From: Lingula anatina
Lineage: Eukaryota > Brachiopoda > Lingulata > Lingulida > Lingulidae
Direction of reading: 5' to 3'
Assembly: GCF_001039355.2 (NCBI RefSeq)
Contig: NW_019775442.1
Location: 341,503 to 405,502, forward strand
Length of the DNA stretch: 64,000 nucleotides
Shown here: positions 26,028 to 38,271 of the stretch, piece by piece
Layout: every line of letters starts with the position of its first letter
Numbering within the stretch: position 1 is the stretch's first letter
Made by a program: the position numbers and the translations under genes
Notes under the pieces: generated by a model
The model's database searches: none
The model's input: only the letters and a program-made list of their open reading frames with translations
What the model was told of the DNA's origin: nothing

Positions 26028-28969
26028 AGTGAAGCGGCATATTAGTCATATCATATTCACAGAATGGAGTTTTAAAAGTCTATCTAAGGAAATGTGCATT
26101 TACTTACATGTTAAATGTTGTGTAGGGAAGGGGATAGATATCTTTCAGCTTTATTTCCAGTAAATGCGATGAAAGATATTGATTTTCCCTTCTCATTTTA
26201 ATAAGCAGAATAAACAAATGCCTCTAACAAAAATGCCTTAATTAAACCCGTTCTCTAGCGCGATGTTTCCTACTTAAGGACTGAAAATAAATCTCCAGAT
26301 TTTCAGTTTATTTTCCATGAAAGTTTCAGGTGTCTTATTGACTCATGATATATAAAACTAAAATAAAGCACTGGACATTAAAATATTTATGAATTAGGCC
26401 TAAAAGTGGAATTAAAATTTGATACTGCAGAGAGACAAAAAAGAAAAAAAACTACTTAAAACTGTTTACTGTCCTCAAAAGTCAGCAGTCTACTATTGCT
26501 GGGTAAGAATTTAAAAAGAGAACTTGCTGGATGGGTGGGATCCCCATAATTTGTTTCCTTGTTTTCTACATTCTGCCTTGCAAGATATCATTGAGAGAGA
26601 TCTCTCTCAATTATTTTACTGGTGGCGCTAAAAACATTGTGAAGTTTTTCTGTTCTTTCACTGTAGCCACCAGACGCTAATTAAAATGCATTAAAATGCT
26701 TTCAATATTACATGTATAAAAGTTAATTAAAATTGGGTCATTATTTGTAAACGTTACAAGTTATCTTAAAATGTACAGTCATTGTCTGTTTTTTTTTACT
26801 GTGATTTGTAATTTAATGATTTTGTTTTCCATTAACAGTGATCACTCCTCCATATGATACCCTCAATTAAGAAAAAAAAAGAAAAACAAAACTCATTTGA
26901 TTACATAGGACAGTCCCTATACCAAACACCTCCAGCTGGCAGATAATCTGAAAATAAATTTTCATTTATTATGTCGGTATTATCATTTCTTTTTAAGACT
27001 GGTTCCTTGCAACACAATAAATGATATGACTAGTAAGGTATATAATGATGGGCTTGTGTGGGACATCTTTTCTTCCAGGTATGCCTGTCTCTACAGTCTA
27101 TTACTCTGTTGTTAGTAAATTTCATATGAAACAATACTGCCCCAATTCCAGCAATATTCTTTTAAATTTCTGTGTTTATCATATCAGACTTTGGGAATAA
27201 TATCTCTGTACTTAACTGTTGCACAATTTGTGTATTGGGCTTTGTGTCAAAGGTTATACAATCTTAAATATCTTGTGAAAGGAGGGACTCCTGGGTGTCC
27301 TTAGATTTTTTCCCCATATTTTATTCTCTGATGGTTTTTTCTGAATTGTTTACCTGTTACTGATAACAGTAAATGTGAGGTGTTGCCTTTTGAGTGACAG
27401 ATTTGTGTTCAAAATGATTACAGTTGAAAATGGAATTGACATGTGCATTTATTAGTTAAGCCATTTTTCTGAATATTTTTTTCTTTGAATCTTCTTTTAT
27501 AAAGTTATTTTCTTTTATGTATAAAGCAAGCATGACTTTGATTTAGTTACATTTTTGAAAGATTACACTTGTACTAGCCATTTTACATTGTATACCTGAT
27601 GTGTATTTATTCTTCTCCAAATTGTTCAGTGTGTTTAAACTTAGACATCTACAATTGTGGTCCCTAATTTACTGCAGCATTATCTTTTCAAGTAAAGGTA
27701 TGTATTATAGCTAGTATTTGTATGTGCATGTTTCATGAGTGCATTAAATGAGTGCATAATAATGTATAGACATTTCTGTCAGGGCTCTGTCTTCAGTGCT
27801 GTTAACATCTGGCACACTTATTGTAATAAAACTTCCTGTCATGACAATAAGCAAGTGTTGGGTTTGTTTTTGTTTCAGTGAAAGCAGAGAGTGACATAAA
27901 GTGGTCATTTCTATTTTAGTTGAGTGATGTAAAGATTTAAAATTGGAGGAAGGTAATTTTCTACTTTAAGGGACAGTTTGTAAAAATAAGATTATCTGAA
28001 AGTCACAAATGGATATAGTAATAAATGAAAAAAAGTTTGGATGAAAGTCAAAGTTCTTCAACTATAATCAAAATTCATTTATGTTATACAGGCCAAATTA
28101 TTTGTTTAGGCCCATATTTGAGGATGTGGGTTTGAAAAAATTGCTCTTTTTGCTGGAAAGGGTCTAAAACCTATCATGGTACCATTACTGTGACGTATCC
28201 TAACTTGGATCAACTAAACGAGTAAAGAAAATCCACTTTTTTGGATAACGACAACCCCCCTTCAGCATCCCACCCTTCAACATTGCTGGCTACTTATAAA
28301 TATTAAAATCACCTTTTTAGCAAAATTTTCTCTTTTATTTAGAAAAGAAAGAAAGACAAAACCCATTTAATAACATAACATCAATATTTTATTGTACCAG
28401 TAAAATAGAGGTATTTTAAGAAAATGATATTCTGAAGTGTTCAAACTGGATGCCACAGAGCTAATAATAGATGTGCACTGACAACCCTGAAAAATGAAAG
28501 ATGAAAATAATAAAATAAAATTCAGTTAAAATGTATTAGCTGTAAAAAGATGTCGACAGTAACTCTACAACCACTAGCTCCTAACTACTATCACATAATT
28601 ACTGCTTTCATGAACAGTTTTACCAGCAGTTTGACTAAGTTTTTCTCCAAAACTCTTTAAAATTTAACTTTGTTATGATGTCATTAAAGCAAGGAAACAA
28701 AAAAAGAACTTTCTTGTGACCGTATAATTAATCTGTTCTTTTATAAATACTGTACTGTAATTTTTTTTCATTCCTAAATGTCTGAAATGGTGAGATTTAA
28801 TAATGAATGATGATAATAATAACCATTTCTGTTCTTGGCCTGCATCTGAAGCAAGATGTGAAAAGATTTAACATCTTCCTCCACCTTGATTGGCAGCAGT
28901 CCTTGGGAGCTGAAATATATGACACAGTATTACTTACTAATATGCAATAATAAATTACCTTCAATAAGC
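26028..28969. other. No supported gene
   Basis: Long AT-rich stretch. It contains a 22-bp perfect palindrome at 26590-26611. A minus-strand open segment near 28800-28930 with an acceptor-like TTTCAG could be a 3' exon, but no family is recognised. Confidence 0.4.
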
Positions 28970-28982
28970 NTTTCATATAGGT

Positions 28983-29516
28983 AGTGGCGATTTCAGGGCA
29001 AAATGAAAATTTAGAAATTTTATAGTTTTAGGTATTTTATCCAGAGTTATGTCTTAGTTTAGTTTAAATCATTGAGATACCCGAGTTATGGTCATATTAC
29101 TTGAATCTGTTTATGGTCTGTTTATGTTATCGTTAGAAATTTCAGGACTGAGCGACTTTATTTATGGCTTTGCCCCCCCCTGGATAAAGTTTAAACTAGT
29201 TTCGTGTTAAGTCTAGTAAATGTCTCGGGTTGGCTTCAGTGCCTCTTTCTGTATGAATTACTTTGGTAAATATGTTTATTTTGTATAGTATATATAGAGA
29301 ATAGTTTGTAGTCACGAAAGTTTATTCAGTCGTGCCATGCTGTCTAAAACGGGACGATATTCTTGAGCTTGTAAGGCGCTGTAAAACTGTTATCCGGGCG
29401 TGGGCACTTTCCCGGCATTCCCCAAGAAGGGTTTAGACGGGTTTTTCCCCACGACCCGAGAGCATCTGGTACCAACCTCTGACCATCAAAATTTGGCTTC
29501 AGTGCCTCTTTCTGTA
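28983..29516. repeat. Duplicate block, copy 1 (contig-join artefact likely)
   Basis: This block recurs almost unchanged after the single N at 29517. It also contains internally repeated GGCTTCAGTGCCTCTTTCTG about 265 bp apart (near 29230 and 29492), which would promote misjoining. Confidence 0.85.
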
Positions 29517-29517
29517 N

Positions 29518-30050
29518 GTGGCGATTTCAGGGCAAAATGAAAATTTAGAAATTTTATAGTTTTAGGTATTTTATCCAGAGTTGTCTTAGTTTAGTTTAAA
29601 TCATTGAGATACCCGAGTTATGGTCATATTACTTGAATCTGTTTATGGTCTGTTTATGTTATCGTTAGAAATTTCAGGACTGAGCGACTTTATTTATGGC
29701 TTTGCTTCCCTGGATAAAGTTTAAACTACTTTCGTGTTAAGTCTCTAGTAAATGTCTCGGGTTGGCTTCAGTGCCTCTTTCTGTATGAATTACTTTGGTA
29801 AATATGTTTATCTTGTATTGTATATATAGAGAATAGTTTGTAGTCACGAAAGTTTATTCAGTCGTGCCATGCTGTCTAAAACGGGACGATATTCTTGAGC
29901 TTGTAAGGCGCTGTAAAAACTGTTATCCGGGCTTGGGCACTTTCCCGGCATTCCCCAAGAAGGGTTTAGACGGGTTTTTCCCCACGGCCCCGAGAGCATC
30001 TGGTACCAACCTCTGACCATCAAAATTTGGCTTCAGTGCCTCTTTCTGTA
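29518..30050. repeat. Duplicate block, copy 2
   Basis: Second copy of 28983-29516 with a few substitutions and small indels. It then continues into sequence that is itself repeated across the N at 30269. Confidence 0.85.
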
Positions 30051-30268
30051 TGAATTACTTTGGTAAATTTGTTTATCTTGTACATTGCTGGGCTATTTGC
30101 GTTTCGTTGTGAGATGATAAAGACGGGAATGGAAAATATAAACTTTCAGTAAAACTACCGTTTTTTAATCCACTGCATTTACGTATAGTAATTAATTAAT
30201 GATTACTTGCAAATCCTATTGGAATTGAATGCAACTGTTCATCGTTTAACTTGATAGTTGAATGAAAA
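30027..30268. repeat. Duplicate block across N 30269, copy 1
   Basis: About 240 bp starting near GGCTTCAGTGCCTCTTTCTG recur immediately after the N at 30269 (30271-30512). Confidence 0.85.
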
Positions 30269-30270
30269 NT

Positions 30271-30512
30271 CTGGCTTCAGTGCCTCTTTCTGTATGAATT
30301 ACTTTGGTAAATTTGTTTATCTTGTACATTGCTGGGCTATTTGCGTTTCGTTGTGAGATGATAAAGACGGGAATGGAAAATATAAACTTTTAGTAAAACT
30401 ACCGTTTTTTAATCCATTGCATTTACGTATAGTAATTCATTAATGATTACTTGCAAATCCTATTGGAATTGAATGTAACTGTTCATCATTGAACTTGATA
30501 GTTGAATAAAAA
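30271..30512. repeat. Duplicate block across N 30269, copy 2
   Basis: Same sequence as 30027-30268 with a few substitutions. Overlapping contig ends joined by one N explain this most simply. Confidence 0.85.
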
Positions 30513-31507
30513 TTACATTCTAAACTTGATTTACTCTTTTGTAATTACTTTCATACCGATATCTTCCATAAAACCAAACGATGTTAAGTAAATAAATAAA
30601 TTTTTGAATTTAGAAACGATTTTGCAGTGTTGCGCAACGTTTCAATTTGGGAATAACTCTTGCCACAATACCAAGACTTTAATGAGTTGGAATAGAGTAC
30701 CTAGAATTAACAGTTCCGTGCCGTCATTTTTGTCTAAATATTTTTTGTTATGGAGTTATTAGCCCCTCATTACAGATTTTCTTGAAACAAAGGCAGTATT
30801 TTGCTTTATCAACAATGCAGCATGAACTAATTTTTTTTAGAAAAATTGCTGGCAGGGTTTTGGAGTAGTAAATGGTGTCTTTAAATTGGCGTTGAAACCG
30901 TGTTCGTTGGTGCTATGGTAAAGGAGAACTTTGAGAAACATATTTTTCAATTTTTACTCCAAAATCACAAACATGAGTGTTTATGTTAACCTAATTTATT
31001 CGATGAACACTGAATATTTCTGTTACTTAATAATGGAAAGCGTAAAACCCTGTATATCACTGATATGTCCATTCAAATAAACAGGTTATTAAGGATTTTT
31101 GCTATTCTTTTGGTTTTGTGGCAACAATCAAATTATATCAGCTTTGTTATTCCTTGTTGTGGGGAAAAAATCAGCAAAACATCTAGAATTTGTAATGAGC
31201 TCATAAATACATGTACGTCAATACCATGAGCCAGTTTTAATGGAAATTATTTTTCTGACTGTTAAAGCCATTTTGGTTGTATCAAAATGCACCAATATGA
31301 TTCTCCACAGTAAAGGAATGCGTTTAGAAAATGCTTAGTGTATAATTAGGCTGAAATAGTGGTGAGAGTCCACATCATTTATGCTTAAATTTATGTTAGG
31401 TGTATATCTTTATATGGTAATTGAAAGCTATTTAGGAAATTCCATGTTTGTCATTCAATTCCCTGAGGACAACCGAGACCAGTTAACACGGTTTCAAGCC
31501 AAAATTA
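30513..31507. other. No supported gene
   Basis: AT-rich; no recognisable gene or repeat. Confidence 0.45.
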
Positions 31508-31644
31508 CCACCTACCAGGACCTCATATTATATTATATTATGTGGACTTTTCTGACACAGTGCAGGGAATTGCCATCAATTTAACCAGATACATATCTGT
31601 GAATACCTAGCAAAAAAATCAAGCTGTGACCCTGTGGTGGAGGG
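31508..31644. mobile_element. MITE family 3, copy C
   Basis: Ends read CCACCTACCAGGACCT and GACCCTGTGGTGGAGGG. The internal phrase TTTAACCAGATACATATCTG and the following GAATACCTAG match copy B at 19394-19526. Confidence 0.65.
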
Positions 31645-32290
31645 TAATCCAAAACCAAAATCCAAAATGAATTTCTTCACGCACCCTTGTGCTACAATAA
31701 TCTAACCTCTGCCTTCACAGTTGATTGTCTGTCGAAGGAGGTTGTAGGCGTACCCCTTTCTAGCGTTTCCCCGGAAAACTGGCGATTTTTACAGGTAATT
31801 TTAGAATGGGGGTCAGTATACGAAATAAGTTCAATTCATTAGTTGATGTGATCATTGGTTTTAAGAGAACATTTATTGTGAATTTTCCTCAAGGTATTTA
31901 GTAGTTACAGAAGTCACAAACAGATGCTATTCGTAAGCGCGTAAAAGAGTATCTTCATAGATATTTAAATGTAATCAAGTTCCTCGTGCGAAGGGCCGAA
32001 ACGTCGTGCCAAACGAGTGACCGACGTTAAGTCTCTTTAAAAACAGTTTTAACATTGCACTCGTGTAAGCCGTACCTGTTACCAGAATTAACTACTCTTG
32101 CTTCATATTTTATCGCCTCTTTCTTAAATCCTTGTAGTTGTATCCTGGACTGAAAAACGCATATGTCGCAATGTTCCATCTTTCATGATCTTTCCTTTTA
32201 AACAGCGTTGAAAAAGTTTAGTTGTTGCTGATATAGATACCAAAACGCAAGCTACTCTTTGTTATTTTTTCATAGGCAATTGACAGCCAA
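31645..32290. other. Upstream of decarboxylase exon 1
   Basis: No gene recognised. It contains GGCCGAAACGTCGTGCC near 31992, a phrase similar to retroelement 3' ends, without further support. A 5' untranslated exon of the decarboxylase may lie here. The acceptor for exon 1 is not certain. Confidence 0.35.
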
Positions 32291-32917
32291 ATGGATGCTG
32301 CAGAGTTCCGTGTTCGTGGGAAATAAATAGTAGACATGGTGGCTGATTACTTAGAGAATGTGTTGAATCGTCCAGTATATCCTGAAGTACAGCCCGGATA
32401 TATGCGCCAGCTCCTGCCGGAAACTGCCCCAGAAACTGCTGAGTCATGGGAGGACGTTATTGGTGACATAGAGCGGGTAATTATGCCTGGGGTAAGTGCT
32501 TATAGGCACACAGGTAAATTATCGTTTGCGCATGCTAAATATAAAATACACATGGCAAAATATACAGTTGATTTTTAGTATATTGGCTTTACTGTCTTTA
32601 AGAGATGAGCAATAGTTTAGTGTACAAGGGTTGTAGTTAAAAGAGCATTGTTTTTTAATTGAATCTGAATTGCTTCCTCACTTGAGAAAAAGGCAGCTAA
32701 ATCACAGAAATCTCATTCAAAATCATAATCATACAAAAAGTGTTGTATATGAAATAGAATATTGTTTGTAACATTTCTGCTAAGAAGTTGATGGTTAATA
32801 ATCTCTATATTATATTTTTGGCACGATTTATATATTTCGTGTCTAATCTAAATCAAACAATAATCTAGACAACGCACTGGAATCACCCGCAGTTCCATGG
32901 CTATTTCCCTTCAGCCA
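32291..32917 (+). pseudogene. PLP-dependent aromatic amino acid decarboxylase, 5' fragment with stop
   Basis: Group II PLP decarboxylases (DDC, tyrosine and histidine decarboxylases) make monoamines in the cytosol. Exon 1 (32291-32491) encodes the N-terminal dimerisation segment: MDAAEFRVRGK, a TAA at 32324-32326 where the family has E or a similar residue, then DMVADYLENV, RPVYPEVQPGYMRQLLP and ERVIMPG. It ends at the strong donor GGG|GTAAGT, phase 0. Exon 2 begins at 32869 after TAATCTAG with HW, then HPQFHGYFPSA, as expected, and is cut by the N at 32918. The catalytic domain and PLP lysine are not in the window. A methionine at 32336 could restart translation downstream of the stop. The residues resemble tyrosine/aromatic decarboxylases but do not settle substrate. 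It is either a pseudogene, a base error, or a real gene with a later start. Confidence 0.85.
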
Positions 32918-32918
32918 N

Positions 32919-33566
32919 GCTGCTCATAAATTTAAATGGCTTGATTATATGGAGGCTCAAAATGATTTTTTCAAAACAGTACTTGATTTCTTTTTCAATT
33001 ATATTTGTCATTTATATGTTTTCTGTCATTTAAGTATTCTTATCTCAAGGGGATCTTGCTTAAAGCTAAATTTTATAACTAGTTGTTTCAACTGTTTTAC
33101 TTATTACTCAAATCAAAGACATATTAGCAATAAATAAACTTGCATGCATTAAATCTGAATTAATTAAGGAAACTTTTGAAATCCTCTACTAGAGTCACAG
33201 AGATTCTTTCACTTAGATATGGGCATTTTTAAAGTCCTGGGCACTTTTCAGATTTTCCCACATATTGCTAATTAACAAATTACATACATATGATCAAAGA
33301 ATTCTTTTATCACTATGTTAGAGAATGGTGTAAGTGAAGATAAACACTGAAAATAGAAACCAAATATCACCACCAAAATGACCAAAAATTTTTCCCGTTT
33401 TGGTCATATGATATAAAAGGGAATCTGAAATAAATTAAAACAGTGTTTGAAATTGCATTTTTTTGGATTATTAAACACTCAGTAGTACGGTGGAAGCAAA
33501 GAAGTAGAGAGGTGTATCCTAGAAAAAAAGTCTTTAAATGGCATGCTGGTATTTCCGTTAAACGAA
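32919..33566. other. No supported gene
   Basis: The decarboxylase exon does not continue after the N; what follows is unrelated AT-rich sequence. Confidence 0.5.
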
Positions 33567-35000
33567 ATGTCCATTCCGAAACAAAAATAAATTACTTTCA
33601 GAAAATATATCATAAAACATGCGGTATAATTAACCATGCTAATCATTATTTGGATGTATTGGTATTGTTTGTATCAAATAATGAAATCTGCGCGATGATT
33701 CTTGAGCTTGACATGGAGTGCAAAATAACCCTACTGTGTTTTTACGTTAAATTTGTCCATTCCGAAACATTGGGTTTCTCTTACATAAAAAGAACATGTT
33801 GACACCTAGCCTGTAACAATATATATTTCTCTAAAGCCCAGGACATGTGATATTTATTTTTATATAAGAAAACCCCAGTGCACAGAAACCCATTTAACTG
33901 AGGCCTTCTTTGAGATGCTTGTTAAAAATTGTCCATTCCGAAACAAAGTACCTTTACATTGCCAATGTTATAAATAGAGAGAATTCTGTCTTTAATGCTG
34001 TATGTTTCACTTGACATGAGCAAATTACTGTTAGAGCATCATGAATATGACATAAAAATAATAGAAAAACATTTCTTCAATGGCATCTTTTTAAATTTCT
34101 ATATATATCCTCAACAAAAAAATTCATTTTTGCAAGTCAGCATCTTTTCTTTGGATCTACTAGAACTTCCATTGCATATTTTCCCAAAGTTCATGTATTT
34201 CAAAGTTAAATTAACAATTAATTGAAGAGATTATATCAGTTTAAATAGAAATAAAGGCAATTTGGATGCTTTGTATCGGAAAGGACATTTTTTAACAGAT
34301 TGTCTAAAACACTTGTTTACTCTTTGGCCTGCTCATCTATTTATTATTCATGAGGAAAAGGATGATGGAAAGTACATCAAATTTATGTAGAATATAATTT
34401 TGAATAATATAACTTACCTTACTTTAATATTGCTTACTTATGATGTACATAAAAGTATTCGAAAATAGTTATGAGGCTACATATGTTAAAGTTGCGAGAG
34501 TCAATTACATGTAACTGGCACGGTTTACAGAGGTGCTTGCAGGCACACACAGGTTAAAATTAACTTCCTGTGATTATTTATAAAATATAAATATATATAC
34601 CATTTAAGCAATTTTGTAAATGTTAAATAAACACAGGACATGCCTAAAAGGACATATTTAAAAATGTTATTACTAAATTTAAACCTGACATTGTCAAATA
34701 ATATTTCATACAGCTATGAGCTGTATCAAAAGGAAGTAGAATAGGGTATAATGGAGTGTAGAAGACTCTATTTTATGTCATGATCAAATACTAATAGAGT
34801 AACATTTCAAAAAAGAATCAAAACTATCCAAAATGACCAATTAATGTAATAAAAACAGTTCAATTTTAATCTAGTTAACTCATATTTTGTCCAATGATTG
34901 CTTCCCCAGTACCAATATACTATGAGATCTTAAGGCAATTTCATAAATGTTAAATAAATGTCCATTCTGAAACAAGGACATGTCTGAAAGGACATATTTT
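33567..35000. repeat. Scattered TGTCCATTCCGAAAC motif
   Basis: TGTCCATTCCGAAAC or close forms occur near 33567, 33754, 33930 and 34959. Inverted forms (CGGAAAGGACAT) occur near 34277 and 34986. The spacing is irregular, 170-700 bp. Further copies fall in 35848-35884 and in the duplicate block after 36123. The motif seems to punctuate a locally expanded repeat region. Confidence 0.6.
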
Positions 35001-36122
35001 AAACATGGTAAATCTGACATAGTCAAATAATAATTTAACAGCTATGAACTGTAACAAAAGAAACTGGAAATAAGATACGAGGGTTGATCGATAAGTAGTG
35101 AGCCTCATATAGAAGGGGTACACATTTTACAAGTATTTTTCTTTATTTTTCAACATAGTCTCCTTGAGTATCTATACACTTTTGCCAGCTAGTTTTGAGA
35201 GCCTCTGTGCCACTTTTAAAGAAGGCCTTCTCTTGGCCGTTCAGAAACCCCTCCAATTCACGTATGACGTCATCTTTTCACACAAAGTGAGTACCTGAAA
35301 TGGCCTTTTTCAATTAGGGAAATAGATAACAGTCAGAGGGAGAAAGATCAGGCGAATAAAGTGGATGTTCTGTCAGTTCAAAGCCACACTCATTGATTAC
35401 AGCCATGGCAATGACAGACTTGTGAGCAGGGGCATTTTGCAAAAGTCACTTGCCTTGCTTATTTGAGAGTGCTACCTCGTCGACATAAACTAACCAAATG
35501 ACACCAAACTTCGGCTACACACCTTTAAATAGTCAGGGAATAGAAGGGCTGAAAAGGGATATCCTTGCTTAACCCCTTCCACACGAGGCTCACTACTTAT
35601 CAATCAACCCTCATATAATGGAGTAAAGAATACCTGGGATATATCTTAGAATTAATATTTAATCAAATAAAATTCCAGTAATGAATTACTAGTACAGAAT
35701 AGACAAAACAAGTGCAAAATGTAATAAAAAGACTTCAATTTTAATTCAGCTTCCACCTATTTAGCCCAGTTATTCCAAGACTTTACCTAAAACTTATAAA
35801 CTCAAATACTACAATATATTAAAACAATATCATACTTGTTAAAAAATGTCCTTTCCAAAATAGGGATGTTTCGGAAAGGACATTAAATTTTATTTTAACA
35901 TGACACTGCAATTAGCACAAATGTCTGTGCGAAATAATATATTTCACAATCATGAAGCATAACATAAAGAACTAATGCAAGGTAAAGTGAAGTACAGAAG
36001 TCCTCAGAATATCTCAGAATCAAAAACTTCATGGAGTCACATTTAATACTGAAACAGGAAAATCACAAAATATCATTGATTCCTCAAATTTTGGATATTT
36101 TCATCCATTTTTTTTTTTTTTG
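34070..36122. repeat. Allelic-type duplicate block, copy 1 (with mariner)
   Basis: Begins CATTTCTTCAATGGCATC and ends in a poly-T followed by TG and the single N at 36123. The same sequence restarts right after that N and runs to about 37626. Copy 1 carries an extra 538 bp, a mariner-type insertion plus its TA duplication. Confidence 0.9.
35078..35613 (-). mobile_element. Mariner-type element, deleted and chimeric
   Basis: 536 bp between TA dinucleotides. Inverted ends are CGAGGGTTGATCGATAAGTA at the left and TGAGGGTTGATTGATAAGTA, read inward, at the right. The matching empty site with a single TA is seen in the second copy of the block near 37122. The minus strand encodes the C-terminal part of a mariner transposase (NAPAHKSVIA, SPDLSPSD, LFP, GDYVEK) with in-frame stops. 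The first two thirds are missing. In their place near 35460-35580 is a stretch resembling a reverse transcriptase (EGVKQGYPFSALLF, then YVDEVAL in a shifted frame). It is non-autonomous and inactive. Confidence 0.85.
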
Positions 36123-36123
36123 N

Positions 36124-37626
36124 CATTTCTTCAATGGCATCTTTTTAAATTTCTATATATATCCTCAACAAAAAAAATCATTTTTGCAAGTCAGCATCAA
36201 TTCTTTGGATCTACTAGAACTTCCATTGCATATTTTCCCAAAGTTCATGTATTTCAAAGTTAAATTAACAATTAATTGAAGAGATTATATCAGTTTAAAT
36301 AGAAATAAAGGCAATTTGGATGCTTTGTATCGGAAAGGACATTTTTTAACAGATTGTCTAAAACACTTGTTTAATCTTTGGTCTGCTCATCTATTTAATA
36401 TTCATGAGGAAAAGGATGATGGAAAGCACATCAACTTTATGTAGAATATAATTTTGAATAATATAACTTACCTTACTTTAATATTGCTTACTTATGATGT
36501 ACATAAAAGTATTCGAAAATAGTTATGAGGCTACATATGTTAAAGTTGCGAGAGTCAGTTCACTGGCACGGTTTACAGAGGTGCTTGCAGGCAGACACAG
36601 GTTAAAATTAACTTCCTGTGATTATTTATAAAATATAAATATATATACCATTTAAGCAATTTTGTAAATGTTAAATAAACACAGGACATGCCTAAAAGGA
36701 CATATTTAAAATGTTATTACTAAATTTAAACCTGACAATGTCAAATAATATTTTATACAGCTATGAGCTGTATCAAAAGGAAGTAGAATAGGGTATAATG
36801 GAGTGTAGAAGACTCTATTTTATGTCATGATCAAATACTAATAGAGTAACATTTCAAAAAAGAATCAAAACTATCCAAAATGACCAATTAATGTAATAAA
36901 AACAGTTCAATTTTAATCTAGTTAACTCATATTTTGTCTACTGATTGCTTCCCCAGTACCAACATACTATGAGATCTTAAGGCAATTTCATAAATGTTAA
37001 ATAAATGTCCATTCTGAAACAAGGACATGTCTGAAAGGACATATTTTAAACATGGTAAATCTGACATTGTCAAATAATATTTTATACAGCTATGAACTGT
37101 AACAAAAGAAACTGGAAATAAGATATAATGGAGTAAAGAATACCTGGGATATATCTTAGAATCAATATTTAATAAAATAAAATTCCAGTAATGAATTACT
37201 AGTACAGAATAGACAAAACAAGTGCAAAATGTAATAAAAAGACTTCAATTTTAATTCAGCTTCCACCTATTTTGCCCAGTTATTCCAAGACTTTACCTAA
37301 AACTTATAAACTCAAATACTACAATATATTAAAGCAATATCATACTTGTTAAAAAATGTCCTTTCCGAAACAGGGATGTTTCGGAAAGGACATTTATTTT
37401 AACATGACACTGCAATTAGCACAAATGTCTGTGCAAAATAATATTTTACGCGATCATGAAGCATAACATAAAGAACTAATGCAAGGTAAAGTGAAGTACA
37501 GAAGTCCTCAGAATATCTCAGAGTCAAAAACTTCATGGAGTCACATTTAATACTGAAACAGGAAAATCACAAAATATCATTGATTCCTCAAATTTTGGAT
37601 ATTTTCATCCATTTTTTTTTTTTTTG
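36124..37626. repeat. Allelic-type duplicate block, copy 2 (empty site)
   Basis: Nearly identical to 34070-36122 but lacks the mariner element. Contains near 37357-37394 the inverted pair ATGTCCTTTCCGAAAC and GTTTCGGAAAGGACAT separated by six bases. Confidence 0.9.
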
Positions 37627-38271
37627 CAAATACATAAAAGAGCAATACTCTCTGAGTAAAACTAAGTGTTTTTTTGGAGATCAATACCTTAAATTATCAT
37701 AAAAGTCACACACTTCAAGGTTTAGCTTATGAAAATTAAAAAAATGATTTTCAAAATTCAAATAATCATATCTTTATACATACACAAGGTTTTATCTTGG
37801 GATTGTCATTTCTAATCCCCTTCAGGTCTATACTTTCAAGAAAAGTACTTATTTCAACACAATAATGATTTCCATTTTTTTACCCTTGGTGGGAAAAAAA
37901 GGAGCCCAGGATTGTAAAAATGCCCATATTCAAAGACATTTCTCTGCCTATTCAATGACTGTGCTCATTTCTGTACTGGTGACAAGTTTTGCACAATCAC
38001 ATATCATCACCCAGATTGCTTTGATGAAAAGTAAACCACTACATGGTGCCTTTTATTTAGGTTAAAAGACAGCAGCAAACTAGTCCATGAATTTGTTCAT
38101 GTTGCTTTGCAAGAAACCCCGCTGAGATAGATCAATCCTGCTAGTACAGTAGGGATAGGGGAAAGCAGTCATAGTCATGCCTCTCTTCTGATATTTCTAA
38201 AATTTTTGGATTTTAAAGCCTTTTTAATGAACTTTTGTATTTGATACATACATATCCTAAAATACAAAATG
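37627..38271. other. No supported gene
   Basis: AT-rich. The 66-residue frame at 37865-38065 has no recognisable motif. Confidence 0.45.

Noticed and set aside
28800-28930. Possible minus-strand terminal exon after TTTCAG
   Set aside because: Short, unrecognisable translation and no upstream partner exon found.
31980-32040. GAAACGTCG phrase suggesting a Penelope-type hammerhead ribozyme
   Set aside because: No CTGATGAG core lies at the right distance, so the ribozyme fold is not supported.
34077-36279. A shared open frame in the 34 and 36 kb blocks
   Set aside because: Also a product of the block duplication; no recognisable protein features.
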